Source: Liolophura sinensis
Lineage: Eukaryota > Mollusca > Polyplacophora > Chitonida > Chitonidae
NCBI RefSeq assembly: GCF_032854445.1
Contig: NC_088303.1
Span: 11,353,501-11,417,500 of the forward strand
Reading direction: 5' to 3'
Length of the DNA stretch: 64,000 nt
Shown here: in pieces, positions 1 to 12,900 of the stretch
Layout of the letters: each line of letters begins with the position of its first letter
Position numbering within the stretch: the stretch's first letter is position 1
The notes under the pieces: generated by a model
Seen by the model: the letters and a program-made list of their open reading frames with translations, nothing else
Told to the model about the DNA's origin: nothing
The model's database searches: none
Position numbers and translations under genes: made by a program

Positions 1-461
1 GTGTCACAGAGCTGGCATGATTTACACAACTGCATGTATTGAAGCTACCATGTTGGGGGCTTTTTTTAATTCCCTAGCTGTAGGATTGTATATGTGTAGT
101 TCAGTTTATTTATTTAGGTGTAGATGTATATGCTTGTGCAAATAAGTTCAGCGGCTTACTAGCATTTTGCATCGCAGATTTAAAGGCTACAATAGCTTTG
201 TGATCCAGGGGCCAGAGTTTATCACAGTGAAAAACAACAATCTCTCTGAAAGAACAACATTTTGGCTTTCGCAGACAAATAAAAGTGATTTCTTTTCACT
301 GTTGAAGACTTGAAATCTTTTTGGTTTGTATGGCTTTTGCTCTTTAATGCCAGTAACTGAACTAGTCAACAGTAATAATTTAGAGGCAATAATAAGTTCA
401 TCAGTGCTGGTTTTCAACCTTGATCCGTCCCATAAAGTGACCATTTCCTTGCGGACATTTA
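1..461. other. Intergenic or intronic sequence, no gene seen
   Basis: This is AT-rich sequence with only short open frames and no recognisable exon. It may lie in an intron or upstream of the coiled-coil gene that ends at 3931. It ends with the left target-site duplication of the SINE that starts at 462. Confidence 0.4.
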
Positions 462-730
462 TTTATTTATTTATTTGATTGGTGTTTTATGCTGTACTCA
501 AAGAATATGTCACTTGTACGATAGCGGCCATCATTATGATGGGAGGAAACTGGGCATTAGCCAGGGAAAACCCATGACCATCCGCAGCTTGCTGGAAGAC
601 CTTCCCAAGTAACGGCTGGAGAGGAAGCCAACATGAGCTGGACTCGAATTCACAGTGGGCGCATTAGTGAGAGGCCCCTGGGTCATTACATTGCGCTAGC
701 ACGCTAAACAAGTGAGCCACGGAGGCCCCC
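462..730 (-). mobile_element. Full-length tRNA-derived SINE (family 1)
   Basis: Read on the minus strand, the element has a GGGGCCTCCGTGGCTCA-type tRNA-like head, then a body with the family-typical GGAAGGTC, CCCACCATAATG-like and TTGAGTACGGCGT-like blocks, and an (AAATA)n tail. It is flanked by a near-perfect direct repeat, TGCGGACATTTA on the left (450-461) and TGCAGACATTTA on the right (731-742). This is the expected mark of target-primed reverse transcription. At least ten related copies occur in the window. Confidence 0.85.
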
Positions 731-742
731 TGCAGACATTTA

Positions 743-2065
743 AAATTACATGTAGTTTGCATGCATGGAAATTGAGACTACATTCTTGATATAACTTTTT
801 GATTCTGCAACTAAATTACATGTTGATTCTGAGTGACTTAGCCATGGTACTGAGGTATCTGTGGTATATTTTGGTGTCATTTAGCAAGAGGAGAAATGAG
901 TGAAAGTCATGTTTGTTATTTGTATACCGGTATGTACATGTACATCAGTGTTGCACTGGTAAACTTTTTATGTCCTGCTAAGACCATCACAGCTAGCATA
1001 CGTCAAAACTAACTTGTAGCAATTTATCATGACACATTGCATACATGTATGTCTCGTTACTTCTCTTGCCTGTCAAATTTGTAGGGAACATTTCTGTCCC
1101 CCGTAAGCTGTGTGAAAAGGGTTCATTTCCTGCTTTAACACTGCAGTGTTAATAAATACCGCTTAGCTATATGAACACAACTACAACAGAACCAGTGAAA
1201 CAACTACATAGACATATTACTGATACAAAACAAAGAGGGCTGACTTGTTTGAGGCCAGTCATGTTCCGAATTTTTCAGGTGCATTTTTTACATATATATG
1301 TATGCCGATCCAATGATATTGAATACTGAAAATGTATACACAACCTGCTGTATCCTTTTCTTCCTTTATATAAATGTCCTATAATTTCATCTTCATATAA
1401 TTGCTACTGCTAAGCCGTTACTGTTTAATAGAACATATTATTTGTGTACATACATGTACATGTAAGCAACAGTACACATCTCTGTGTATAAAATTGTAAT
1501 ATATTTGTATCATTAGAGTATTGGGCTTTGTACATTGTAGAATCTCACCTAGAGTGTATTTATGGTTACTATCCTAGACTTTTATATTTCATGACTAATA
1601 CTTGTACATGGGTCGAGCGATCCTTCTTTGCTTGCCAAAATCTCTCAGACACTATCCAAGTGATCGTCAGGAATGATTATGGCAAAATGATGGAAGCTAC
1701 TTCAGTTTAAAGGCATTGGTCTCAGGATTCCATGCTCCAATCTATTTTACATGTTAAAAAATGCATCAGTGTATGATTTCTTACACGAAACAGTACTTAT
1801 ATATTTCCTAAACTGTTTAATACCTGCTTTGTTACAAGACGAGCAAGTACATGTAACCTTTTGTCTCACGTGATGTCCATTTCCCATTTCTGTTGTCGTG
1901 AATTCCACGGTAAGTTTTACCTCATTTTAGTCTCCTTATAAAGGAAGAAAAACCATATTTTGTGCACTACAAATGCATACCCTTGTTTGTTTCACTCTAA
2001 AAGTGAATAAAATTGGCTTTCATTCAGTGCAACTGTTTATAGTGATGGTGTCTTATTTTGAAACG
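743..2065. other. Non-coding sequence, no gene seen
   Basis: This stretch is AT-rich with many TACATGTA motifs. The only open frame of note is 60 codons (1528-1710), with no recognisable motif and no clear splice context. It could be intron of the gene whose last exon is at 3582-3931. Confidence 0.4.
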
Positions 2066-2418
2066 GGCCGCCATAGCACAGTTGGTAGAGCGTCAGCTTC
2101 GGGGGCGGTAGATCCTGAGTCGGATCACACCTAAGACCTTACTAAAGAGGAAGGTGTGACTTCCTCACTTGGCGTTCAGCATTAAGGAGATAGTGCAACG
2201 ACTGGTTGACTCGTGCCAGTGTAATGGCTCGGGTGTGGCGACTTACTGGCCTTCGGTTAGTGGTTTTAGTGAAGCTGCACTGGATAAAAGAGTGGTGAAA
2301 ATCCGTCCTGCAACAAGAAGGCACATTACAAACACTCTAAGAACTGTAGTCATATGACGGAAAAATTAAAAATTATTTAGTACGACGTTAAACCCCAAGC
2401 ACTTACTCACTCACTCAC
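2066..2418 (+). mobile_element. tRNA-derived SINE (family 2)
   Basis: The head reads GGGCCGCCATAGCACAGTTG and continues into GTAGAGCG, an A-box-like tRNA start. A B-box-like segment follows near 2110-2130. The body ends with AGTACGACGTTAAACCCCAAG and a tail of CACT/ACTC repeats. The head and tail differ from family 1, so this is a second SINE family. It looks full-length. I did not identify a clear target-site duplication. Confidence 0.75.
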
Positions 2419-3093
2419 TTTTATTTTGAAGCTGTGTGTGTCCTTTTTTTTAAATCATTTTATTTTGAATCAGTTGTCAATATTATCAGTGAGGTGACAA
2501 GCTGACATTCATATTCTGGATTGAAATGTGGAACTAATGATTTAGGCTGGGTGAAGTAGTTAAGTTTGACACACACACCATACTTTTCAGCAAATGTATG
2601 GGACAGTCTGAGTGTGTTGAATTTCACTGGCACTACATGCATGACTATAATACTATACCTGAATAACTCATACAAAAGACATGTTAGTTGAGGCTACTTC
2701 TCCTTAAGGCCATAACCTTTGAGCTACAGAAATGCTCATACCACCTTTCAGTAAATGTCAGACTCGTATCTGTATTAATTATACTGTTTAAATGATTCTG
2801 AAGTTTGAAGAAGTTATAAGGCAAATTGCTTTATACACTTTAGGAACTTTAGGTGTATGGCTGGATAAATATATGGCCATAGATCTTGATTTAACATGCT
2901 TAAAACATGATTTTATCATCGACTTCAAGATTCATGAAAACTAAATTTAACAAATGGGTAGAAGTGTTTGTTGGACTGTGACTCGGGCAGTCAAGAAAAG
3001 ATGGAACTAATATAACAGTTGTATTAGTCCTAGAGAAAAGAGAGAACCTTGACATTGATAATGTATGTTTACCTGTACATGCTAGCAACTTAT

Positions 3094-3195
3094 CACAGTT
3101 TATGGTCAATACTTAGTGTAGTTTATGGTCAATACTTATTGTAGTTTATGGTCAATACTTAGGGTAGTTTATGGTCAATACTTATTGTAGTTATG
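3094..3195. repeat. Minisatellite, about 24-bp unit, four copies
   Basis: Four consecutive copies of TAGTTTATGGTCAATACTTA with a short variable end (GTG, TTG, GGG, TTG) are visible. No coding potential is apparent. Confidence 0.9.
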
Positions 3196-3581
3196 GCAAG
3201 CTACGTTAATATAGAAGGCCTATAGAAAAAAGCTTCCTAACCCATCATTGTATGTGCAGCAATCTAGCCCCTATTAATTGGTCAGGTACAGTATTTAGGC
3301 ATGTTACTTTCACCGTTGTTGAAATTCAACTGAAGGTAAATTCATCTTGCTATTGTACTTGAAAATAATTGATCGAACTGCATTCTCAACAAAAATTTTT
3401 GCTACCAAATGATGTAATTAATTTACGCAGATTTACACAATAAATTATCTGTTGTTTATATTTTGGAAATTTACAGATTCGAAATTCTGTAAATAAATAA
3501 TCAGCAGAAACTTACACGCTACTTAGATTAATTATATGGATTAATTAATTATAACAAGTTTTCCTGTGTGAATCCTGGCAG

Positions 3582-3931
3582 ACCCTTCCCTGAAGCAGCT
3601 GCAACAGTGCACAGAACGATTGCGACGCAGTATGATCGAGGTCAGCAAACACAGTAAAAACGTCGCCCACACTGAAGAAAGGCTCACAAAAATGAAAGAA
3701 GCTGAGAAAGAGGCTGTTCAAATAAAGAGGCAGGAGGAAATCTTGCAGGAAATGAAAACATCTAAATCATATAGTATTTTACGCCTGAAGGACACCCAGA
3801 ATCAGCTGTCTCAATTACAGTCCTCGGCAGAAATCACTCACCTGCAGAGTTTGGAGTGCAAAAATGCTGGCCGAGTTCTGGATGAAGCCAAGGAGTTTAT
3901 ATCACGACTGGACAATGAAGACACAGTTTAG
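3582..3931 (+). CDS. Last exon of an unidentified coiled-coil protein
   Basis: An acceptor (TCCTGGCAG) precedes 3582. From there one frame stays open for about 116 residues to a TAG stop at 3929-3931, starting mid-codon with (x)PSLKQLQQCTERLRRS. The sequence is highly charged and rich in Glu, Lys, Gln and Leu with heptad-like spacing, for example EERLTKMKEAEKEAVQIK, so it is probably an extended coiled coil. It ends with FISRLDNEDTV. I do not recognise the family and do not assign a function. Upstream exons should lie further left; none were found with confidence in 1-3500. Codon use and lack of internal stops support a real terminal exon. Confidence 0.65.
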
Positions 3932-4889
3932 GACTTGCTTTTTAAAGAGATCAGTTGACAAATGTATCACTGTAGGCAATAATTAATGAAATTGTAACTC
4001 GATCCCTCAGTATTGCAAGCATATACATGTAGAAGCATATACATTTGCTCTACATGCACAACTTTAATATTACACACATATATCTTTTTTTTCTTTTTTT
4101 ATATAAGTATCTGTTACAAAAGAGATATGTTAATTGAGGTTACTTCCTCTGAGTGTATACACACCCTAATATGTACTTGTGGCATGGTACTTGTGGCATG
4201 GCTTCACCTTTGAGCTACAGAAATGGACATACCAGTTGATCTTTGGCAAAAAATCCAGATTCTCCAATGAAATCTAATTGCCCATATTTACTAATGAATA
4301 GCTCAATGTAATGCCTTTCAGTATATCTCAGACTTGTACTATTTATACGCTTTGAATGGTTATAAAGATTGAAGACGTTATTATGCAATTTGCTCAATAA
4401 ATCTTAGAAACATTTATACCCATTTTGAATGATATCACGTGCACAGATGAAGCTGAGATTTGGGGAAAGGTAATTAGACAGGCTATATTCTAAAATAACA
4501 CCAAAAATTTGACTGAACTTGCATGCTCTGATGGATTTTTGTCAAAAATACCTTCTTGAAATAATTCTTATTTGATCAGTTAATGTTTAATAGCAGTTTT
4601 TCTTGTAGTGTCGTATCAGCCCAAGGTAATGCTGTTGCTCCTCAAGATTATAGTGCACTGTTAAAAAGATCAAAAAGAAAACATGAAATGAATCATGTAC
4701 ATGTAATACAATTTCCTTTTCACTTTCATATTTTTTAAGAGGTAGATACATAGTAATGTTGTGACTCTGAACTTATAGAATGTATTGATACTGTAATATC
4801 TTGCCTACATCACAATTAAGCTTTCTTAATAATTACACATTGTGTTTGAATAACATTTGCAAGAATTACGTTTATATTAGCTGAACATA
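3932..4889. other. Probable 3' UTR and intergenic sequence
   Basis: The sequence after the coiled-coil stop is AT-rich, with CA/TA-rich low complexity near 4010-4110 and no further exon signal. It ends where the 38-bp array begins. Confidence 0.45.
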
Positions 4890-5515
4890 CACCGAGACTG
4901 GGTGGATGGTCATGTCAGGTGCTGGTAGACTGAGACTGGGTGGATGGTCATGTCAATTGTTGGTATACTGTGACCAGGCGGATGGTCATGTCAGGTGTAA
5001 GTATACTGTGACCAGGCGGATGGTCATGTCAGGTGCTGGTAGACCGAGACTGGACGGATGGTCATGTCAGGTGTTGGTATACTGTGACCGGGCGGATGGT
5101 CATGTCCAGTGTTGGTGTACTGTGACCTTTTTTGTGTTGTCATGTCAGGTGTTGGTATACTGTGACCGGGCGGATGGTCATGTCAGGTGTTGGTGTACTG
5201 TGACCTTTTTTGTGTTGTCATGTCAGGTGTTGGTAGGCAGACCTTTTTTTGGGTTGTCATGTCAGGTGTTGGTGGACCGACACTGGACGGAAGGTCATGT
5301 CAGGTGTTGGTGTACTGTGACCTTTTTTGTGTTTTCATGTCAGGTGTTGGTAGACCGACACTGGACGGATGGTCATGTCAGGTGTTGGTAGACCGACAAT
5401 GGACGGATGGTCATGTCAGGTGTTGGTAGACCGACACTGGACGGATGGTCATGTCAGGTGTTGGTAGACCGACACTGGACGGATGGTCATGTCAGGTGTT
5501 GGTATACTGTGGATG
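4890..5515. repeat. 38-bp minisatellite array
   Basis: About 16 units of GACCGACACTGGACGGATGG followed by TCATGTCAGGTGTTGGTA are present, with variants in which the middle is replaced by CTTTTTTTGTGTTG. The last five units are nearly identical, which suggests recent expansion at the right side. The open frames across it are repeat artefacts. Confidence 0.92.
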
Positions 5516-5519
5516 TGTG

Positions 5520-5605
5520 TTATGAGCGACCGCATTAGTGAGAGGCTCAAGATTCATTATGTCGTGCTGGTAAGCTCACCACCTCGACCCTGGATTTCCA
5601 TTGAA
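5520..5605 (-). mobile_element. SINE family 1 fragment at the array edge
   Basis: GCGACCGCATTAGTGAGAGG followed by a degraded CATTA-GCGCTGG-type stretch matches the reverse complement of the SINE family 1 head. It sits at the right end of the 38-bp array. Confidence 0.55.
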
Positions 5606-8600
5606 CCAAGAGAACAAATGGATTGGCATCAAGACTGGCGTGTTGAAAGGAGATGCTACGACTGTGATACAACAAACAATATGGAAAACAATGTTAAACC
5701 CAATGTAAAGAACTGACTTTATTGTTAAATACTTATGGGAAGTTTTTCAGGTAGTGTATTTCTGCCAGGAATGACCTTACTAATGTGGTACATCAAATGT
5801 TAAATCTCAAGGATGTGTCACTTATATGACAGCTCTCAGTTTATGGGTGTAGAAAACTGCAGTGCCTGGAGTAAACCACTGGCCTATGGCAAGAAACATA
5901 ACCATACTCACGCATGTGACTACTGCAGAGTATGTGTATATCATTGGAAAGCAAATGACCTACCATGAACTTTATGTACCACTGAACTGTCCATAAAAGT
6001 GCTTATTGCCATCAAGGCAGAGAAGAACAAGTTTGGAGGAATTGCTGTCCGAGACTGAACTACATTCAACACCGCATGCGTTTTAGCAATGGGAAACTTG
6101 ACGAACTACACAGATGGGCCAAATGACAAGAACACATTCTTGTCATGACATTTTCTTCTGTGACGTTGCAGTGCGTGTGTACTTCATAATTATATGTTTT
6201 ATGAGCACACGTACACCGATAATTGTGATGTAAATGGTAAAGAACAAATGAGTTCACAGCTTTGGACCGTCTTGATACACGCGGGAAGGAGTTTTACGAG
6301 TTCCCCACTGAAAGACTCTGACACTAACCAGGAGGTAATTTCAAAGAGTTTTTTTGTAAAAAGTGAAGGCTATACATGTGAAAATATGAAGTAAATGTAC
6401 TTACAAACCCTGTTCAACAGCTCCAATGATAATGATCCAACACCTTAAGATAATGAAATCTATTGCCAGGCAACTCTGATTTGAATCATTTTATTATTCA
6501 AAATAGTTCTTTTGACAATCATTTATTCCGTGTCTTAATTGATGTGCATTTTAAGTTGAATGCAGAAAAGCTGGATACATGAAACTGAACATTTCAATAG
6601 TATTGAAAGCCTATTAAGCCTTGACATTAAGAACCACTTATGTTGCATATGGAAATTATATTATACACCATTCATACATGGATTTGGGTTACAATGTGAA
6701 TAATCTAATCACTCAAAGAACTTCAATAGCTGAAAGGGCTGTAAATGATGAACATATGCAGTTACATGCAAATGACAAGTTAAACTTTAAATGCTCATTT
6801 TTTGGCAAAATTCAATTTGTGATACATTTGTTCCCAATTTTATAACCTTAAAGATTTTAAAGTAGGCCTTAAAGAATTCCATTTCATTTTTGGAACTTGA
6901 ACCTAGTGGTAATAAAGGTATAGTCCAGCCTTGTGGAATCAAAGCTAACAGCTTTTGCGACGTACATGGAACAACCAATTAAAGTTCTACTGACTACAAG
7001 CTACATGTATCAACAATCATACACCAAGTGTTCACAGGGGATGCAATGTCTCCCACTTAAAATTACTATTGTAATTAATGTGAACCGTAAGATGATCAAC
7101 AGAAGAAATTATTTCAAATGAGTCGTTTTTCATGTGCATTTCACAAGTGAAAAAAAAAAAAAAATAGATTGCACTGAATGATGTTTACTTAACTAAGATA
7201 CCTGCAGATGCATGTACACTTATTTACATCTCCTAACCTCAAAGAAACTTTGCACTCAATGATAAATGTAGAGTAACATGTGAAATCAATTGTGTATATG
7301 TACATCATGAACTTCCGAACGTACAGTACATGAGGAAAGACTTCTTACAACCGTCTCTCTGCCAATTAATCCTGGACCCTTTTCTTCAAAGTCACTGTTA
7401 CATAGCTTGACTAATTACCTGGCATCCCCTGCTGAAGACGTGTGGCCGGGCAGTTAAATATAATCCGACAATGGTTGCTTTGCATCATTTGAATGACAGA
7501 CGAGAACAGGGAAATCTAGGCTGACAGAACATCTGACACATCTGTATACAGTCCGGTACCATCCTAAGTCTACAGATTGAGATCATAATCCTAGAACATG
7601 GAGTCAAAGCATGTATGATACATGTATAGTACACCATACGCAATTTAGTTTGAGTCCATGCCCATTTTCTGCAGTATCCAAGGCACCTGCTGATGATCTA
7701 CATGTACATGATTAACATGAGCTTATTACATGTACATGTGTATGTGAGTGAACATGATAAACAAATGTAGCAAGATTATTTCATCTGGTAGACCTACGGA
7801 ACATGAATAGAACGTATATCCAGAAGCAAAAACAGGCTTGAAATGTGCTATGTTTTCACCTGTGTACATCCACAATAACAGACTATCTGATCTTTTGAGG
7901 CAATTATACACAAAATACTCAACTGACATATAGGTCCTATCTGGGATAGGGTTCAGTACCCACTTGGTAAATGCTACAGGCATCATTATTAACATTTATA
8001 GCCTTTTAAAATAATTGAAAAGTATGGAAGACGTTAATCAGTGGCCTAGCGCAAAACAAAACTGTAACCAGGGTCAACCAATAAGATATGAATCAGACAT
8101 GAACTGGACACATTTACATCATAAAAGAGGTTAAAACAAACATATAAACTATAAGGTTCACATAAATACCATATACAGCCTGTTGGACATTCGAAAACCT
8201 TGGACCTGTGAAACACAGTGCCGAGTACAGACTTTACAGATTTGTTCACATGAGAAACACGCTAATATCCTCCAAGAGTAATCATTTTATCTTGGCACAT
8301 ATTAGCTAGTGAAAGGACACAAACAAATCAGCTTTTAAATCCTTTCCAATAGGAACACATAAACTGTACAGGCGAAAAAAAAAAAATACACTTCACACGC
8401 TATCAGGTCAGATCTATAACAAGTATACGTACAATTTTATAAGACGCATTTAGAATTTCTGTACCGGGATTAGATTACAATTATTGGACATCTCAAACAG
8501 TGTGTGTATGTTACATATGGTACACGTAGGTTTCCACGTAGGTCTTGTAGGTATAAGTGCACACTATCTACGATAGAAAATAAATGCAAGTTTCCATGGG

Positions 8601-9000
8601 AGTTGATAATGGCCACATACGCCCAAATGTCACTGGGCTTCACATGTACATCCCATGACATTTTACACTTTATTAAATACATAAAAAAATGAAAAATTAA
8701 CCGCATCCTTCCCAGGGTAACGCAAGACAGACAGGTGGTATCATCAATATGGTTTTTTAATAAATAATAACAATGAATATTGGATTTTTACCATGGCCCT
8801 AATAACACGCGCAATATGAAAATATTATTTCAGATAACTCTTCATCAAAATCCACATTTACAAAAGGAAAAGTGAAATAGAATGACTACAATCCATGTGA
8901 TGAGGTGTCTGTGTAACGTGCTTGACATCTTCCCCTTAACCAACGTTTACAATGTTAGAGTCTGTATTTCCAATGTTTCCTCGGCCCACCACCCCCATAA
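5606..9000. other. Non-coding sequence between genes
   Basis: No convincing exon is visible. There are poly(A)/poly(T) runs near 7150 and 8380, scattered TACATGTA motifs, and at 5855-5910 a fragment (GTGCCTGGAGTAAACCACTG) resembling another one at 17735-17790. That suggests a third interspersed repeat. Open frames are under 90 codons and show no motifs. Confidence 0.45.
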
Positions 9001-9096
9001 CTACCACTGACGTGTGTCCACCGTACTGATGTAAATGAGAACAGCTTTGTTCACTTTGCTCATCTCTGCATAAGCCATGGCCTCGTAAGCTAATGA
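9001..9096 (-). CDS. Possible small terminal exon downstream of DDI
   Basis: On the minus strand a strong acceptor (pyrimidine run then GGTGCAG) precedes 9096. In phase 0 the next 31 codons look protein-like (SLAYEAMAYAEMSKVNKAVL and on) before a TAG at 9001-9003. In phase 1 a different frame is open to a TAA near 8936. It lies about 670 bp past the DDI stop on the same strand. It could be an alternative 3' exon of DDI, since DDI exon 7 ends in phase 1, or the last exon of another transcript. I do not recognise the peptide. Confidence 0.25.
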   Translation of the reverse strand, partial: SLAYEAMAYAEMSKVNKAVLIYISTVDTRQW

Positions 9097-9761
9097 CTGC
9101 ACCAGGAAAAAAACACAGCATGATTTCTGAGTTATTATACTACAACTATGAAGTAACCTCTTTGTGAGACAACTTTATAACTAGGTGGGGAAGGTCTGTC
9201 AGGATTTTATTTGGGGGGGTGGATACTTACATGTAAATCCTAATTAAGCCACCCTCATAACAATAATCAGAAGAATTATTATTTCAGTAGGTAAAAAAGT
9301 TATTAAGGTATAAATGAAGAGAAACTCTGCAAGTTTGTCTTGCTGATAACCTACCAGTGTGTCATATTGCAGGATAAATATAAAATTAACCCCATTTTGC
9401 CATAAATAAGTCACATCATAAAAGGATGTTAGTTATTTATACACAAAATTTTGCAACATTTTGACTCGAAAACTGTATTCCAGACATGTCCAAGAAGTAG
9501 GTGCTAAGCTTGAGGGCCCTCCAAAGTAAGGTTGATGACCATAAAATGAACTTAGTATGTACACATAAGAACACAAGCCAGCAAAATATACTGTATCATT
9601 GCTTTAGGTGACTGTCCATAAAATCTTTTCTAAGGAGCTACATATGATTCTTGTAGTAAAGTAAATGCCGAGCTTGGCAAGTTTGTTTTTTCACAATATA
9701 ATACAGTTGTTAGGTAAAATTACATGTAACAATATTTAATGTGTAGATATAGGAGCTGTGG

Positions 9762-9979
9762 TCAGGGGAACTTCAACGACTTGGCCAGCAAAACCCCCAG
9801 CGCAGCCTCCGGGTTGCCGTTCTGTGCCCTCAACTCCTCAATCACCTGTTCTCGGGAGAAGCCACTGGCCATGAGTCGGCTGATCACTGCTTCAGGGAAT
9901 GGGCTAGCTGAAGAGGAGGCTCCAGAGGGAGTGGATGAACTCCCCAATACAGCCCCTGAGGGACCAGCACCAAACTGGG
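9762..9979 (-). CDS. DDI2: DDI last exon encoding a UBA domain
   Basis: The exon opens after TTTCAG, completes a codon split with exon 7, and encodes a Gly/Ser/Pro-rich linker followed by a three-helix UBA-type sequence with the M-x-x-G-F loop and a downstream NPEAAL segment. It stops at a TGA at 9762-9764. UBA domains occur in yeast Ddi1 and many invertebrate DDI proteins but are missing from human DDI2, so this protein has the ancestral full-length architecture. Confidence 0.9.
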
Positions 9980-12900
9980 CTGAAACAGAAAAGCAACGAA
10001 GACGTGATTTATACAATGTAACATTTCAAGGCGCATTTCCACATCTGAGTGAATAGTTCTTCCGACAAAGTGAATTTTATAAACAGGGTGGAGTTTTTCC
10101 ACAGACTCTGCTGCCTGACTTACCTGCTTCCTGTGCTGATTTGGCCAATGCCTGGGCTAACTGTTGGTCCTCTTTTTCCGTTTCACTGCGACTCGGGGTT
10201 GTCCCTGAAGCCCCGTTGAGGCGAGCATGCTCCGGGAGGTCACCTTCACTCAGAAACGGGGTCTCTGTACCCGTTGTGCCGATAACCAGCTTGTTACGTT
10301 TGAGGTCTATGGAACACTGATCAACAACACAATTCATTATCAACACCATCTAATCTCATAATAGATTACTGTATTTTACCTACAGTTTGCATTTTTCAAG
10401 TGACACATTTTGCTTGATTCTGATTTATTCATTCTCCTTACTGTGTCATTACTTAAACACTTTTTTGTAAAGTGTGATTACACTTTATCAGAAAAACTGA
10501 AGTGCTAGCATCATCTGAAGGCCATGAAAATGAAAATGTATCTTCTCATTCCGAATCTTACACGAAAAACAGTAGGCCCCAAGCTGAATTAAAAGATTTT
10601 CCAACCACCATTTTACACAAAATTTCATCAAAGATGTGTTATTAAAGGAATACTGAGAACTCCCTGTGTCATGTGTGTGAAAACATAGGGCTAAAGGAAC
10701 TCATATCAGGCACCTAAACACTGTCAATGTTTTACTTTGGATATGTCATCCCTACCAACTTGAGCGACACAATGTACATGTGCATACTCCCCCATGGAAG
10801 TCATTATAACCTCTTCAAAGTTTCAACCATCCGTGAGAAGCATCATAAATCTCCAAAAATAAGTAAAATTTTATGTCAATTTACAAATTCATTGGGATAT
10901 AAAGAAAAAAGAAACAAAATTAGAGTAAATTCGTTTTGAAAATAAAATCAGATGTGAAATTCAGCAGTTCACTCCTCTCCAGGACCTAAGCAGAGGGCAA
11001 CTAAGTTTTAATACTCATCCAGGGTAAAAAAACTTCCACTTTTCCAGTTATTTCTCAAAACTGTCAGTGTATGGATTAAAAGTGAACAAACTCAAATTTC
11101 CACATTACCTGATGACGTTTGAGCATATCTAGCCCTAATAACATATCCATGGGCTGGTCTTCTAATATGGAAAAGGAGGACTGTAAAAAATCTTTTCCTA
11201 TCTTGATTTGGCCTACAGGAAATAGAAGTGAGGAACAGATATAACCATTAATCAGCATGTAAAACAGGTTAAAGACACAAACTGTAACCTATTATGATGA
11301 CACCCATTCAGTGAAGAGTGTTGCCATGGGTACTATGAATAAACATGATGGAAAGCATGGTTATGGCATAACGTCAGCATAAAATGGAAATCAATACTTG
11401 AGAGTTTACAACTAGAGCAAACATTACATCTACACATTAATTTTATTTCTTTATTTGACTGTTGTTTTTGTCCTAGTCAAGAATATTCCACTTAAATGAT
11501 GGCGGCCATCATGGTGGGAGGAAACTGTGCAGAGCCTGGGGAAAACCCACAACCATCCGCAGGCATGAGCTGGACTTGTACCACCTCGGCCACAGAGGCT
11601 GCCACTCTAAGTTTCACATCTGAAGGGAGAAATATCCCAAATAAGTCAAACAAGGCCTTGTTGACAAAGATGGAGACAGACACCAGAAAACTAAGTTGGA
11701 CCAAGCAAGATGTAGCCAACTGAAACAAAAACAGAAAACCCTCTTTGACAACTTCCTCTATGTACATGTACTTTTAAAGCTCATGGTACTTTCTAAAGAA
11801 ATAGAATGAAGACTTACGGAAAAGATAAATCTAGTTTTGATCTTTCGAGGGGTTGACTGATATACGTGTAAATCTATGCCCAGGCTGTACAGGAACTGCA
11901 TCAAAACATGGCCAAAATGCATCTCCTATATGGTGACAAACGAGGGCAACTAGTGTCATGTTCACACTTTGATTCTTACCTCTTTCAAATCCCACGGTAC
12001 AATCTAGGCTTACCAAATGGTTCCATTACCACCTACCTAAATGAACCCTGCCTATAATTTTCTGGGTGCCAACCCCCTTGGCGATGCCTGCCCACCTAGT
12101 GTCCACTAATCTCATGATGTTACATCGTTCAGCACATGACTGGCTCATGATCGTCATCTGAGCACCTGGAAAAGGAATAAAAGAAAAAAAATCAAGGATT
12201 CCATTACCACTTAAACATCAACATCAAAATTTGACAGCACATCTGACATTACTGTTAACATTTTATAAATCTAGGAAAGATGCTAAATGTCCTTTTAATG
12301 TTGATGATGGCATCTACCCTAATTTCTCATCCTCTTCACATATGAAAGAGCAGCTTACAGTGCAATTTATGCTCAATTATAATTTGATTTTGCAGAAAAA
12401 ACTACATTGGTTGGATTGGCAAATTTCAGGGCTTAATAAAAAGTATAACTTTTTCAGTCTAGTACACAAAAAATGCCCTCAGAATATGCTTGAATAAACA
12501 CCTTGCCAACATGCAAAAGGAATCTTTTCAGTTGAAATTATGCCTACAATAATGATAGAAATGCAAGCTCCATAAAACTGTGCAAAGTATTTCTGAACAC
12601 TCCATGGTTCTGTCATAGTGTTTTAAAATACTGGTTGCAGAGGCAGTTGAAAGGTCATTTCACTTTACTGACAACACTTTAAGGCTTATGGTTGGCAGAA
12701 GCTAAGCAGATCTAAGGGGTAACCACCCCCCTTGCCAGGTACCTGAAAAACCTCAGGACTACCTTCAAGGTTCAAGCTGACCCACTAGGAGGACTTCAAC
12801 TTTGAGAATACATGGACATCCTCACTGGTCAAGAGCCCATTAGCTAAGGCAAGAGTGAATGATTAAAAAGGGAAAATTCCAGCCTACCAGAATCGACAAA

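Noticed and set aside
4906-5429. 161- and 80-codon frames
   Set aside because: They lie wholly within the 38-bp array and have periodic peptide content.
9739-10056. 105-codon plus-strand frame
   Set aside because: It is antisense to DDI exon 8, where the minus-strand frame has clear UBA homology.
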